Assembly: GCF_003626535.1 (NCBI RefSeq)
Contig: NZ_RBAL01000014.1
Span: 62,001 to 126,000, forward strand
DNA from: Streptomyces hoynatensis
GTDB taxonomy: Bacteria; Actinomycetota; Actinomycetes; Streptomycetales; Streptomycetaceae
Direction: 5' to 3'
Length of the DNA: 64,000 nucleotides
The translations under genes and the position numbers were made by a program. The notes below the pieces were generated by a model. That model was not told where the DNA came from. It ran no database searches and saw nothing but the letters and a program-made list of their open reading frames with translations. This document shows positions 36,043 to 45,949 of this stretch, piece by piece. Each line of letters starts with the position of its first letter. Position 1 is the stretch's first letter.

Positions 36043-36071
36043 GGGAGCAACCCCGCGTGGGCGGGGAGCAG
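36043..36071 (+). repeat. Solitary type I-E CRISPR repeat
   Basis: 29 bases ending GCGGGGAGCAG that differ at two positions from the consensus repeat of the I-E array at 46792-47064, in the same orientation. No second repeat lies 61 bases away on either side. It sits 77 bases before cas3 of the type I-C operon. The rest of 35834-36147 shows no gene. Confidence 0.85.
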
Positions 36072-36147
36072 CCCACCAACCATGTGAGCCGGGCGGATTC
36101 GAGGGTTTGGGCCATCTGTGTCAGTGGGCCCGGGTACGGTCTGGCCC

Positions 36148-38442
36148 ATGGAGCAGAACTTAGCGTTACCGGGTGAGCGCGGTGCGCCGTCGTTGTTGGC
36201 TCACAGCCGCAGTAAGGTCTCTGGGCTGCGGCACGGCTTGGAGGCCCATCTGCGGGGGTCTGCCGCGTTGGCTCGGCGGTTCGGGGACGTCTTCGCCATG
36301 GGGGAGTTGGCGGCGTACCTGGCTCTCGTGCACGACGTCGGTAAGGGCTGTCGGGCCTGGCGCCAGGCCTTGCTCAAGGTTGAATCATCCGGTGGGCGGG
36401 TGGGTGTCCCGCACAAGGAAGCCGGAGCGCGTCTGGCGGCGGAGCATCTGACGAGAGAGTTCGGCGCGGTGGTGTACGGGCACCACGGAGGGCTGCCGGA
36501 TCAGCCGTCTCTGAAGGGCATGTTCAAGCGCGTCCTGCGCGCTTCTCCTGAGGCCCGGGCGGTGCAGGAGGCGATCGACGCGGTCGAGCGGCTGGTTCCG
36601 GAGATCCGTCCGCGGGTGCCGCCAGCGGTTCCGCAGTGGGTCACGGAGGGCTCGCTGGCTGAGACCCGGGTGCGGCTGGACTTGTTGCTGCGGATGCTGT
36701 TCAGCTGCCTGGTGGACGCCGACTACCTCGATACTGAGGCGCACTTCGACGCGGCTCCGGTGCGTCTTGGTCCGGTAGCCGACATGCAGGCGTTGACGCG
36801 GCGCTTCGAGCGGCGCCGGGAAGAGATGCTGGCCGAGCGGGCTCCGTCTCCCATGGATGCGGCGCGGCAGAAGATCTACGAACTGGCGGTCCGCGCCGCG
36901 GCGGGCGAACCGGGTATGTACCGACTCCATGTGCCGACCGGGGGAGCGAAGACGCTGGCGGCCGGGGGGTTCGCGCTGCACCACGCCGCGGCGCACGGCA
37001 TGGACCGGGTGATCACCGCGGTCCCGTTCACCAGCATCACCGAGCAGAACGCTGCTGTGTACCGGCGGCTGCTCGACTCGGCGGGCGGTGACGAGGCAGA
37101 GGACCGGGCACGGGGCGAGTGGGTCGTATTGGAACATCACAGTTCCGTCGATCTCGACTCCGCGGCCGAGAGCTGGGCGCGGTTGGCGGCGGAGAACTGG
37201 GACGCGCCCTTCGCCGTGACGACTACGGTGCAGCTGTTCGAGTCGTTGTTCTCCCACAGGCCGGCTGCGATGCGCAAGCTGCACCGGCTGGCCGGTGCGG
37301 TCATCGTGCTGGACGAGGTGCAGGCATTGCCGGACCGGTTGTTGGTGCCGATCCTGAGCGGCTTGCGCGGGCTGGTGGAGCACTTCGGTACCACGGTGGT
37401 GCTGTCCTCGGCGACCCAGCCGGAGTTCGGTTCGCTTCCTGGCCTGCAGGATTTCGAGATCCGCGACATCGTCGAGGAGCCGGCTGCATTCTTCGAAGAG
37501 CTTCGGCGGGTCCGGTACGAGTGGCGCCTGGGCGAAGACGTGACGTGGACGAGCATCGCCGAGGAGATGGTGGAGCACGAGCACGTGCTCGCCGTGGTCA
37601 ACACGACTGACGATGCCGCCACTCTGCATCGGTTGTTGCAGAAGAGCACGGATGCGTGCGTCTTGCATCTCTCTCGCCGAATGACAGCCGAACACCGGCG
37701 GGAGACCATCGAGGCCATCCGCAGACACCTGGCCATACCGCTGCCGCAACGGCCCCCGCTGTACGTGGTGTCGACCACTCTGATCGAGGCGGGGGTCGAC
37801 CTGGATTTCCCGTGTGTCTACCGCGCGTGGGCACCGGTGGAGTCGTTCCAGCAGGCCGCGGGGCGCTGCAACCGCGACATGCGGCTGGACGGCTTGGGCA
37901 CGGTGGTCATCTTCCGGCCCACGGACGGCAAGCAGCCGAAGGACCCGTCGAGGAACGCGGCGATGACGGAGACGGGAAACCGTTTCGGTCCGGATCTGGC
38001 CGCACCGGACGATCTCTCGGCTCTCGCCGGCTACTACCGCAGCCGGTTCGTCGCCCAGCAGGCAGGCGCTGGCGGCCTGGGACGCGAGATCGAGAAGCTT
38101 CGGGTGGAGCTGGACTTCCCCGAGGTGGACAGGAAGTTCCGCATGATCGAGGACGAGGCCGCCGCGCCGGTCGTCGTCATCCGTACGGAAGAGCAGCGGC
38201 AGCTCGTCGAGGAGGCCGTCAAGGTACTCCGTGACGGGAAAGGCGGGTTGCGGGACGCCCTGCGGCGCCTGCGGCCTCACACCGCCACCCTGCCCAGGCA
38301 CCAAGCGAACAGAGCCGTCCGGGAAGGGCTGGCTGAACCAGTGATCGGCGACCTGCTCCTGTGGGTGGGCCACGGCCAGTACCACGATCAGCGCGGCCTG
38401 GAGCCGGACGCGCCCGAGGACAGGGAGGATTTCACCGTATGA
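36148..38442 (+). CDS. cas3: Type I-C CRISPR nuclease-helicase Cas3
   Basis: 764 aa from the ATG at 36148; a GTG at 36118 is possible and no clear ribosome-binding site is seen. N-terminal HD nuclease: LVHDVGKG (H62-D63) and GHHGG at 111-115. Helicase: VPTGGAKT at 262-269, DEVQ at 389-392 in the DExx position, SSAT at 420-423, then TTLIEAGVDLDFP and QAAGRCNRD as motifs V/VI. It is recruited by Cascade to unwind and cut DNA. First gene of a seven-gene operon; its TGA overlaps the cas5 start. Confidence 0.95.
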   Translation: MEQNLALPGERGAPSLLAHSRSKVSGLRHGLEAHLRGSAALARRFGDVFAMGELAAYLALVHDVGKGCRAWRQALLKVESSGGRVGVPHKEAGARLAAEHLTREFGAVVYGHHGGLPDQPSLKGMFKRVLRASPEARAVQEAIDAVERLVPEIRPRVPPAVPQWVTEGSLAETRVRLDLLLRMLFSCLVDADYLDTEAHFDAAPVRLGPVADMQALTRRFERRREEMLAERAPSPMDAARQKIYELAVRAAAGEPGMYRLHVPTGGAKTLAAGGFALHHAAAHGMDRVITAVPFTSITEQNAAVYRRLLDSAGGDEAEDRARGEWVVLEHHSSVDLDSAAESWARLAAENWDAPFAVTTTVQLFESLFSHRPAAMRKLHRLAGAVIVLDEVQALPDRLLVPILSGLRGLVEHFGTTVVLSSATQPEFGSLPGLQDFEIRDIVEEPAAFFEELRRVRYEWRLGEDVTWTSIAEEMVEHEHVLAVVNTTDDAATLHRLLQKSTDACVLHLSRRMTAEHRRETIEAIRRHLAIPLPQRPPLYVVSTTLIEAGVDLDFPCVYRAWAPVESFQQAAGRCNRDMRLDGLGTVVIFRPTDGKQPKDPSRNAAMTETGNRFGPDLAAPDDLSALAGYYRSRFVAQQAGAGGLGREIEKLRVELDFPEVDRKFRMIEDEAAAPVVVIRTEEQRQLVEEAVKVLRDGKGGLRDALRRLRPHTATLPRHQANRAVREGLAEPVIGDLLLWVGHGQYHDQRGLEPDAPEDREDFTV

Positions 38443-39176
38443 CGTCGACCCCAAGCCGCAAACGTCTCGCACGGCGCCCAGACCCGGACGGCTGGACCCA
38501 TCCGGACATCGTGGTCGAGACCAGCGGCGCGCTGGCCTGCTTCACACGACCTGAGCTGAAGGTCGAGCGTGTCAGCTATCCGGTGATGACTCCCTCCGCC
38601 GCCCGTGGCCTGTTGGAGGCCATCTTCTGGAAGCCGCAGTTCACCTACGTGATCCGCAGGATCGAGGTCCTCAAGGAGATCGAGTGGACGCAGCTGCGGC
38701 GCAACGAGGTGAAGTCGACGATCAGTGACCACCAGGTTCGCGCACTGCGCGCCGATCCTTCGCACCACTACGACGTTGAGCGGGACCGGGACCAACGCAA
38801 CACGGTGGCGCTGCGGGATGTCGCCTACCGCATCCACACCCAGCTCCGGGTGCATCCCGACGCCGGCGCCCCCGAGGCCAAGTACCGCGACCAGCTGCGG
38901 CGCCGGATCGTCCGCGGGGCCTGCTTCTCGCAGCCGTTCCTCGGCTGCCGCGAATTTTCCGCCGACTTCGGCCCGGCCACGGACCGGAGCCCCATTCCGC
39001 GTAACGAGGAGCTCGGCATCATGCTGCATTCCATCGAGTACGCCGACGGCGGCGAGCGCTATCGCTGGTTCCGCGCTCAGCTGAAAGCCGGTGTGCTCAC
39101 GGTGGAGGAACCGCTGCCCGAGTCGGCTGTCGCGATGCCCTCCGGACCGTGGCGCGCAGACGCCGGAGAGCGGTGA
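38439..39176 (+). CDS. cas5c: Type I-C Cas5 (crRNA-processing endonuclease)
   Basis: 245 aa from the ATG at 38439 in ATGA overlap with cas3. In type I-C this protein replaces Cas6: it cuts the repeat RNA and stays on the 5' handle. Family segments seen: ETSGALACFTRPELKVERVS, PVMTPSAARGLLEAIFWKP, RNTVALRDVAYRIHTQLRV and FLGCREFSADFG. I did not map the catalytic residues with certainty. Because its substrate repeat here is 37 rather than about 32 bp, its cut site would be worth testing. Confidence 0.95.
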   Translation: MTSTPSRKRLARRPDPDGWTHPDIVVETSGALACFTRPELKVERVSYPVMTPSAARGLLEAIFWKPQFTYVIRRIEVLKEIEWTQLRRNEVKSTISDHQVRALRADPSHHYDVERDRDQRNTVALRDVAYRIHTQLRVHPDAGAPEAKYRDQLRRRIVRGACFSQPFLGCREFSADFGPATDRSPIPRNEELGIMLHSIEYADGGERYRWFRAQLKAGVLTVEEPLPESAVAMPSGPWRADAGER

Positions 39177-39183
39177 ACGCATC

Positions 39184-40941
39184 GTGCTCCTGAAACTCCT
39201 CACCGACCAGGCCGCACGTATCCCCGAGCTCCCCCCGCCTCACTACCGGGCCAAGCAAATCCACTGGGTGGTGTCGATCACAGCAGACGGCGCGCGCGTT
39301 GGCGTGAGCGACGTCCGCCCACCCAAGGGCAGTTCGGTCCCCCCGCAGATCATGCCTGTGCCGCATACCTACCGTTCCGGAAAGCTCCCGCCGGCGAACC
39401 TGCTGGTCGACACCGCACAGTATGTCCTTGGCGTGCCCAAGCCCGATCCCACCACCGGCGAGATCACTCAGGCTGCCACCGAGGAGGCACGCCGACGCCA
39501 CGAGGAGTACCTCACTCTCCTACGCCAGTGGGCGTCGACCAATTCCGGTGAACGGTCGGTCGCCGCCCTGCTGCGGTTCCTGGACGACAACTCCCTGACC
39601 AGCCTGGCCGAGGGAGAAGGCATCGCCGCGGGCGACATCGTGGCTCTCCTGGTGGCTGACACCTGGCTGCACACCTTGCCCTCCGCGCAGAAGGCCTGGG
39701 CAGAGACCGTCCGCCGGCGCAAGGCGGGCGGGACGCCCCCGGGCCTGTGTCTGGTGTGTGGCGAAACGCGCCCCCTGCTGGCCACCATCCCGGAAAGCGT
39801 CAAGGCCGGCGCGATCCCCAGCAGCGGGCGGGGACGGGACGCGCAACTGGTGAGCATCAACGCCGCCGCCCATGGCCGCGGCGGGATCAGCGACGGCCTG
39901 GCCGGCACACCGGTGTGCGAGGAATGCGGATCGCGGGCCATGGCCGTGCTCAACCACCTGTTGGCCGCGCCCGAACATCACCGCCGAGGGCCCGATCACG
40001 TCTTCCTCTGGTGGACCCGCGAACCAGTCCAGGAGAAGATCACCCACGCCCTTTACGACGCCGACCCCGACCCGAAGGACATCGCGCACTTCTTCGACGC
40101 CCTCCGACGGGAGGCCGACCCCACCAGCCTCGAAGACGTCGACAGCAACGACTTCTTCGGCCTCACCCTCACCCTCAACAACGCCCGCGTCGTCGTCCGC
40201 GACTGGGTCAACACCTCTGTCGAACGTGTCAAGGCCAACTTCGGCGCCTGGTATCGCGACCACGCCGTCTACGACGGCTGGCAGGACCGCGACCGTTACC
40301 TACCGCTGTGGCTGCTGGCCGCGGCCAGCGGACGCCGCGACACCGCCCGCAACCGTTACGTCGCCGACACCGGCCACCACGGTCTCGAACGCACGCTTCT
40401 GCACTCCGCCCTCCACCGCGCAGGACCCCCGGCCCAACTCCTGCCGCACCTATTGCAACGCATTCGCGCCGACGGCCACATCGATGCCGCCCGCATCGCC
40501 CTGCTGCGCCTGATCCTCATCCGCGTCTACCAGGAACGTGAACTCGTGTCCCGACTCGACGAGAACAACACCGATCCCGCCTACCTGTGCGGCCGAGCCT
40601 TCGCCGTCCTGGAATCCATCCAGCGCAAGGCCCTGGGCCCAGACGTCAACACCACACTGCGTGACAAGTACTTCCGCACAGCCATGACCGCGCCCGCCGC
40701 CGTGTTCGCCACCCTGCGCCGCGACGCGGTCGGCCACCTCAAGCGCCTGCGCCGCGACAACGCCGGAGCCCGAGTCGCTCTGGAGAAACGCCTCGGCGAG
40801 GTCTTCGCCGCCATGGATGGCCACGCTGGCATTCCTCTCACCTTCAACCCTCGTGAGCAGGGCATCTTCATCATCGGCTACGAACAGCAGCGCGCCGCCG
40901 ACTTCGCCGCCGCCCGCGAACACGGCGACGGCGACCAGTAG
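39184..40941 (+). CDS. cas8c: Type I-C Cascade large subunit Cas8c
   Basis: 585 aa, normal for Cas8c/Csd1. The protein begins LLKLLTDQAARIPELPPPHY after a GTG at 39184; GGAG is 16 bases upstream, a loose spacing. A probable zinc site pairs CLVCGE (about residue 184) with CEECGS (about 245). WWTREP and the Arg-rich C-terminal helices are typical. It recognises the PAM in Cascade and may also yield a small Cas11-like subunit from an internal start, as reported in other I-C systems; I did not identify that start here. Confidence 0.93.
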   Translation: MLLKLLTDQAARIPELPPPHYRAKQIHWVVSITADGARVGVSDVRPPKGSSVPPQIMPVPHTYRSGKLPPANLLVDTAQYVLGVPKPDPTTGEITQAATEEARRRHEEYLTLLRQWASTNSGERSVAALLRFLDDNSLTSLAEGEGIAAGDIVALLVADTWLHTLPSAQKAWAETVRRRKAGGTPPGLCLVCGETRPLLATIPESVKAGAIPSSGRGRDAQLVSINAAAHGRGGISDGLAGTPVCEECGSRAMAVLNHLLAAPEHHRRGPDHVFLWWTREPVQEKITHALYDADPDPKDIAHFFDALRREADPTSLEDVDSNDFFGLTLTLNNARVVVRDWVNTSVERVKANFGAWYRDHAVYDGWQDRDRYLPLWLLAAASGRRDTARNRYVADTGHHGLERTLLHSALHRAGPPAQLLPHLLQRIRADGHIDAARIALLRLILIRVYQERELVSRLDENNTDPAYLCGRAFAVLESIQRKALGPDVNTTLRDKYFRTAMTAPAAVFATLRRDAVGHLKRLRRDNAGARVALEKRLGEVFAAMDGHAGIPLTFNPREQGIFIIGYEQQRAADFAAAREHGDGDQ

Positions 40942-41012
40942 AACCTCCAGCTCTTTGCCCGGCCCCAACACGGGGCCGAGACACACCCCCGAACGAATCC
41001 CGGAGGACAGCC

Positions 41013-41882
41013 ATGACCGACGAACCTCACTGCGACCCCACTCGCAAGCACGACTTCGTCTTCTACATCGAAGCCCGAGACAGCAACCCCAACGGCGATC
41101 CGGACAGCGGCGGCATGCCTCGCACCGACCCCATCTCGGGTCAGGGCCTGATCACCGATGTCGCCATCAAACGCAAGATCCGAACCACGGTCGCGCTCCT
41201 CACCGAGCACGACACCACCGGCCGATACAACATCTACGTCCAAGCCGGCACCGCACTGAACACCCAGCATGAACGCGCCCACGCCGAGCTCGGCGACCGG
41301 GCCACCACCGACAGCGCCCGCGACTGGATGTGCAACACCTTCTTCGACGTCCGAATGTTCGGAGCCGTCATGACCACAGGAAAGAAAGACAAGCAGGCCG
41401 GCCGCGTCCAAGGACCCCTCCAGCTCAGCTTCTCCCGCTCCGTCGACCCCATCACCCCACTTGAGATCGGGATCACCCGCGTCACCCCGACAAAGCAGGA
41501 GGACATCGATAAGAAGGAAACCGAAATGGGCTCGAAGCACATCGTGCCCTACGCCCTCTACCGCGGAGAAGGCCACTTCAGCGCCCCCCTTGCCGCCCGC
41601 ACAGGCGTCACCGCCGACGATCTCGCGATGTTCTGGCGGGCCTTCACCCTCATGTTCGACCACGACCGGGCCGCCGCCCGCGGCGACCTCAACCTCCGCG
41701 GACTGTACGTCTTCACACACGACGACGCCTATGGACGCGCCCCCGCTCGCCGCCTCCTCGACCTCGTGAACGTCAAGCCCCTGGGCGACGCCACCGCGCG
41801 CTCCTTCACGGACTACAGCGGCATCACCTTCGACCAGGCTGCCCTCCCGAACGGCGTCACCGCGAAGGCACTGGTGGAATGA
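41013..41882 (+). CDS. cas7c: Type I-C Cascade backbone Cas7
   Basis: 289 aa. Csd2/Cas7 hallmarks: YIEARDSNPNGDPDSGGMPR, TDVAIKRKIR, FFDVRMFGAVM and GPLQLSFSRSVDPI. Several copies coat the crRNA guide. ATG at 41013 with GGAGG seven bases upstream, after a 71-bp gap from cas8c; it overlaps cas4 by four bases (ATGA). Confidence 0.95.
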   Translation: MTDEPHCDPTRKHDFVFYIEARDSNPNGDPDSGGMPRTDPISGQGLITDVAIKRKIRTTVALLTEHDTTGRYNIYVQAGTALNTQHERAHAELGDRATTDSARDWMCNTFFDVRMFGAVMTTGKKDKQAGRVQGPLQLSFSRSVDPITPLEIGITRVTPTKQEDIDKKETEMGSKHIVPYALYRGEGHFSAPLAARTGVTADDLAMFWRAFTLMFDHDRAAARGDLNLRGLYVFTHDDAYGRAPARRLLDLVNVKPLGDATARSFTDYSGITFDQAALPNGVTAKALVE

Positions 41883-42550
41883 TCGGGGCCGACGCCACCA
41901 TGGGGGACCTGCCGCAGGTCCCCCTCTCCGCCCTTGAACACTTCGCCTACTGCCCCCGCCAGGCAGCGCTGATCCTGCTGGAAGCCACCTGGTCCGACGA
42001 CGCCGCGACCGTCCGCGGCACACTCGCTCACCAGCGCGTCGACACGCCCGGCAGCCAATCCCGGGCAGGCACGCGCACGCTACACGCTCTGCCGGTCTGG
42101 CACGACGGCCTTGGGCTGTTCGGCATCTGCGACGCCGTGGAACTCCACCGAGACGGAGTCGTGCTCCCTATCGAACACAAATCCGGCCGCTACCGCCCCG
42201 GAGGACCCGCCGACCTCCAAGCAGCAGCACAGGCCATCTGCCTGGCGGAGATGTTCCAACGCCCGGTACCGCACGCGGCCATCTACTCCGGGAGCGACAA
42301 ACGACGGCACACCATCCCCGTCACCGACGACCTACGCCAACGCGTCACCGACGTCACCACGGCCATCCGCACGATGCTCACCCGACAGCACATGCCACCC
42401 CCGGCAGCGGACAAACGCTGCCGCAGATGCTCGCTCGCCACCGACTGCATGCCCCACGCCTTGGCCAACACCCACCGCTACCGAAAAGCCCTCGCCGCCC
42501 TCTACGACGCCCCCGACCCAGATCCCGACGGAAACCCCAGTGACGACTGA
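41879..42550 (+). CDS. cas4: Cas4 exonuclease (adaptation)
   Basis: 223 aa. The N-terminal cysteine in FAYCPRQ and the C-terminal CRRCSLATDC provide the four-cysteine iron-sulfur set. The RecB-type nuclease core has GICDAVELH, LPIEHKSGRYRP (D, E, K) and QAAAQAICLAEMF. In I-C systems Cas4 trims and orients prespacers by their PAM. Coupled to cas7 and to cas1. Confidence 0.94.
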   Translation: MIGADATMGDLPQVPLSALEHFAYCPRQAALILLEATWSDDAATVRGTLAHQRVDTPGSQSRAGTRTLHALPVWHDGLGLFGICDAVELHRDGVVLPIEHKSGRYRPGGPADLQAAAQAICLAEMFQRPVPHAAIYSGSDKRRHTIPVTDDLRQRVTDVTTAIRTMLTRQHMPPPAADKRCRRCSLATDCMPHALANTHRYRKALAALYDAPDPDPDGNPSDD

Positions 42551-43571
42551 ACTCCTCAACACCCTCTACGTCCAGACCCAAGGAACCGAACTGCGCCTCG
42601 ACCAGGACTCCTTACGCATCCACATTCCCGACACGCCCCGCCGCACGCTCCCACTACGCCGCATCGAAGCAATCGTGCTGTACGGCCACATCCACCTCAG
42701 CACAGAACTCATCACCCGCTGCGCCGAGGACAGCAGACCCATCACCTGGATGACCCAATCCGGACGATTCCAAGCACGCCTCGACGGCCCAACCCGCGGA
42801 AACGTCCTCCTACGCCATGCCCAACACCTTGCCCACACCGACCCCGAACAACGCCTCACCATCGCCAGGCCCTTCGTTGCCGGGAAGATCCGCAACACTC
42901 GATGGATCGTCCTCAAGGCCGCCCGAGACGCAGACTCCGCGCCGAAACGAGCCCTCCGAGCCGCGGCCGAAGACTTCGCCGACCTCCTCGAACGCCTTCC
43001 CGCCGCGCAAGACATCGACACCGCGATGGGCATCGAAGGCAGCGCAGCTCGCACCTACTTCTCCACCATGCGCCACCTGCTACGTCCCGCCGACGGCATT
43101 CCACCCCTCACCACACGAACCCGCCGGCCACCCACCGACCCGGCCAACGCGCTGCTGTCCTTCTCCTACGGCCTGCTACGCAACCTGGTCCACGGCGCTT
43201 GCGAACAAATCGGCCTCGACCCCTACCTCGGCTACCTCCACGGCCTCCGCCCAGGCAAACCCGCCCTCGCCCTGGACCTGATGGAAGAATTCCGCCCGGT
43301 CCTCGCAGACCGCTTCGCCCTCACACTCCTTAATCGCCGACAACTCCGCGCCGAACACTTCGAAACCCTCGACGGGGGCGCCGTACGCCTCACCGACGAT
43401 GGCCGCAAAATCACCCTCACCGCCTGGCAAGAATGGAAGACCCGCACCTGGCCACACACCATCGCCGCCCAACCCGTCCCCGGCGGTCTCCTCCCCGTCA
43501 TCCAATGCCGCCTCCTCGCCCGCCACCTACGAGGCGACCTCCCCGGCTACCTCCCCTGGACCGCCTCCTGA
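42540..43571 (+). CDS. cas1: Cas1 spacer integrase
   Basis: 343 aa from the GTG at 42540, eleven bases inside cas4. Catalytic residues: E166 (GIEGSAA), H234 (LHGLRPG), D246 (LALDLMEEFRP). It forms the integration complex with Cas2. The TGATG junction with cas2 implies coupled translation. Confidence 0.95.
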   Translation: MTTELLNTLYVQTQGTELRLDQDSLRIHIPDTPRRTLPLRRIEAIVLYGHIHLSTELITRCAEDSRPITWMTQSGRFQARLDGPTRGNVLLRHAQHLAHTDPEQRLTIARPFVAGKIRNTRWIVLKAARDADSAPKRALRAAAEDFADLLERLPAAQDIDTAMGIEGSAARTYFSTMRHLLRPADGIPPLTTRTRRPPTDPANALLSFSYGLLRNLVHGACEQIGLDPYLGYLHGLRPGKPALALDLMEEFRPVLADRFALTLLNRRQLRAEHFETLDGGAVRLTDDGRKITLTAWQEWKTRTWPHTIAAQPVPGGLLPVIQCRLLARHLRGDLPGYLPWTAS

Positions 43572-43861
43572 TGGACCTCCTCCTCACCTACGACGTCGAC
43601 ACCACCACAGCCGCAGGACGCCGCCGTCTACGCAAGGTCGCGAAACTTTGTGAAGGACACGGTCTTCGCGTCCAGTACTCCGTCTTCGAAATCGTCGCCG
43701 ACGAAAAAGACCTACTCCACCTGATCGACGCCCTCGACGACATAATCGACACGAGCAAGGACAGCATCCGGATATACCGCCTCCCCAAGGACGGCTTCGC
43801 CCAGATCCACACCCTCGGCACCGCCAGACCCCACCCCCACCGAGAAGACCTGGTCCTGTGA
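43571..43861 (+). CDS. cas2: Cas2 spacer-acquisition protein
   Basis: 96 aa ferredoxin-fold protein. LLLTYDVDTTTAAGRRRLRK holds the first-strand Asp, and VQYSVFEI the dimer-interface strand. Last gene of the operon; the CRISPR leader and array follow on the same strand. Confidence 0.95.
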   Translation: MDLLLTYDVDTTTAAGRRRLRKVAKLCEGHGLRVQYSVFEIVADEKDLLHLIDALDDIIDTSKDSIRIYRLPKDGFAQIHTLGTARPHPHREDLVL

Positions 43862-44034
43862 CACCCTCGCAGGTGCCGCAGGAAGGAGCCTGCACTAATG
43901 ACCACCTCCGAACCCCAAGCTGACACCCGACACGCGACCCACACCGAAGCAAAACGCCCTACATGCCCCCCTTCATCCCCCACCGTCCACTCGAACCCAC
44001 ACGCCCCGAACACGAAAACCGCTGGTCAACCGGC
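43862..44034 (+). promoter_or_regulatory. Leader of the type I-C array
   Basis: 173 bases between the cas2 stop and the first repeat, poorer in GC than the flanks and rich in A/C runs. The distal repeats decay while the cas2-side repeats are perfect, so this is the leader end and transcription runs rightward. GGAAGGAG followed by an ATG at 43898 gives a frame reading through the first spacer; I do not call it a gene. Confidence 0.75.
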
Positions 44035-45911
44035 GCTGCACCGGCCCGCACCGGTCGGTGAGGATCGCAACTTTGCCGCGGTTGAGCAGCACGGTCGTCT
44101 CTCCGCCGCTGCACCGGCCCGCACCGGTCGGTGAGGATCGCAACAGCACCCTCTACGGGATGCTGCTGATCCTCACCGGCGGGCTGCACCGGCCCGCACC
44201 GGTCGGTGAGGATCGCAACAACGGGGAGGTCCTGGTGACTCCACCGCTGAACGCAGGCTGCACCGGCCCGCACCGGTCGGTGAGGATCGCAACCTCCTCT
44301 CCTCCGGGGGTGCTCCGGTGCGCACGCCGGAGCTGCACCGGCCCGCACCGGTCGGTGAGGATCGCAACCCGAACACCGAGACGAGCGCGGTGAACTCGCC
44401 GGCGCTGCACCGGCCCGCACCGGTCGGTGAGGATCGCAACGCCCTGGGGTGGAGTCTGCGCTAAACGTTCGACTGGAAGGCTGCACCGGCCCGCACCGGT
44501 CGGTGAGGATCGCAACCGTGCGTTGGCGGCGGCGGTGCGCAGCAGGTCGAGGCTGCACCGGCCCGCACCGGTCGGTGAGGATCGCAACCCTTCGCCGCGG
44601 CCTGCGAGGTGTCCATGTACCAGGCTGCACCGGCCCGCACCGGTCGGTGAGGATCGCAACCTCCTCTGGAGTCCGGGGTGGCGAAGGGGAGCCGTCGCTG
44701 CACCGGCCCGCACCGGTCGGTGAGGATCGCAACAGCCGGCGCCGGACCGGGCGACGTACGCGGGCTGCGCCGCTGCACCGGCCCGCACCGGTCGGTGAGG
44801 ATCGCAACATCCAGCCCACTGTGTCCCGCACGGCGGCGGTGCCGGCTGCACCGGCCCGCACCGGTCGGTGAGGATCGCAACACCTGGATCGGTTGCCGGA
44901 GACGGAGCCGCCCGCGCGGGCTGTACCGGCCCGCACCGGTCGGTGAGGATCGCAACTCGTATGTGCGGGAGTGGCGGCCCGGGACGGTCGGCGGCTGCAC
45001 CGGCCCGCACCGGTCGGTGAGGATCGCAACCACCTCGCCGGTGTCAACATCCACGATATGCGGGTCGCTGCACCGGCCCGCACCGGTCGGTGAGGATCGC
45101 AACTGCTTGGGGTCGAGGAGGTCCACCAGCCATCCGTGCTGCTGCACCGGCCCGCACCGGTCGGTGAGGATCGCAACGCCACGGAGACGCAGGTCATCGC
45201 CGGCCGCTGGGCGGCTGCACCGGCCCGCACCGGTCGGTGAGGATCGCAACTCGTGTGCGTCTCGGTGTCCGCGGTGGCCACGGGGGCGCTGCACCGGCCC
45301 GCACCGGTCGGTGAGGATCGCAACACGGAGGGCCGCACGGGCACCCCGAGTTCGCCGAGCGCTGCACCGGCCCGCACCGGTCGGTGAGGATCGCAACTAC
45401 AGCGTCTTCGCGTCGCCGACCCACGCCTCCATGGCTGCACCGGCCCGCACCGGTCGGTGAGGATCGCAACTCTGCTCCGCGCGGCTGAGGCCGTCGAAGT
45501 AGCGCCGGGCTGCACCGGCCGGCACCGGTCGGTGAGGATCGCAACAGTTGGGCTCTGCGCGGCCGCAGTCGCGGCCCGACTGCTGCACCGGCCCGCACCG
45601 GTCGGTGAGGATCGCAACTCCACCAGCGCCAGCTCCGCAACGGCGTCAAGAAGGCTGCACCGGCCCGCACCGGTCGGTGAGGATCGCAACCCCTCAGGCC
45701 GTGGACGGACGGCGAGGGGCTCGAGGCTGCACCGGCCCGCACCGGTCGGTGAGGATCGCAACTCCGGGTAGATGGCCACGGTGATCGCGGTCACCCCGGG
45801 CTGCACCGGCCCGCACCGGTCGGTGAGGAATCGCAACATGCCCACGCGCGACCTGGTGATGCAGACGATCGAGGGCTGCACTGGCCCGCATCGGTCGGTG
45901 AGGATCGCAAC
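44035..45911 (+). CRISPR. Type I-C CRISPR array, 26 repeats of 37 bp
   Basis: 26 repeats and 25 spacers of 35-39 bp. Repeats begin GCTGCACCGGCC and end GGATCGCAAC; inside, ACCGG/CCGGT arms can form a hairpin. Most copies are identical by eye. Exceptions: repeat 13 (44920) has one change near its 5' end, repeat 21 (45509) one internal change, repeat 25 (45800) an inserted A making 38 bp, and repeat 26 (45875) two changes. Decay at the right end fixes polarity. 37 bp is longer than the usual 32 for I-C; the five extra 5' bases (GCTGC) are invariant except in repeat 13. Spacers look unique. Confidence 0.98.
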
Positions 45912-45949
45912 TTCGCCCCGCGGCGATCCGGGATGTCACGGTCCCGGCC

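Noticed and set aside
36118..36147. GTG start ten codons upstream for cas3
   Set aside because: No ribosome-binding site and no family similarity before the ATG at 36148; the ATG is preferred though also weak.
43898..44134. 78-codon frame in the leader with a good ribosome-binding site
   Set aside because: It ends inside repeat 2 and has no recognisable domain; kept only as an observation.
43959..45881. Long open frames on both strands through the I-C array
   Set aside because: They translate the repeats (recurrent RSSPTGAGRCS or CTGPHRSVRIAT words) and are a by-product of repeat composition.
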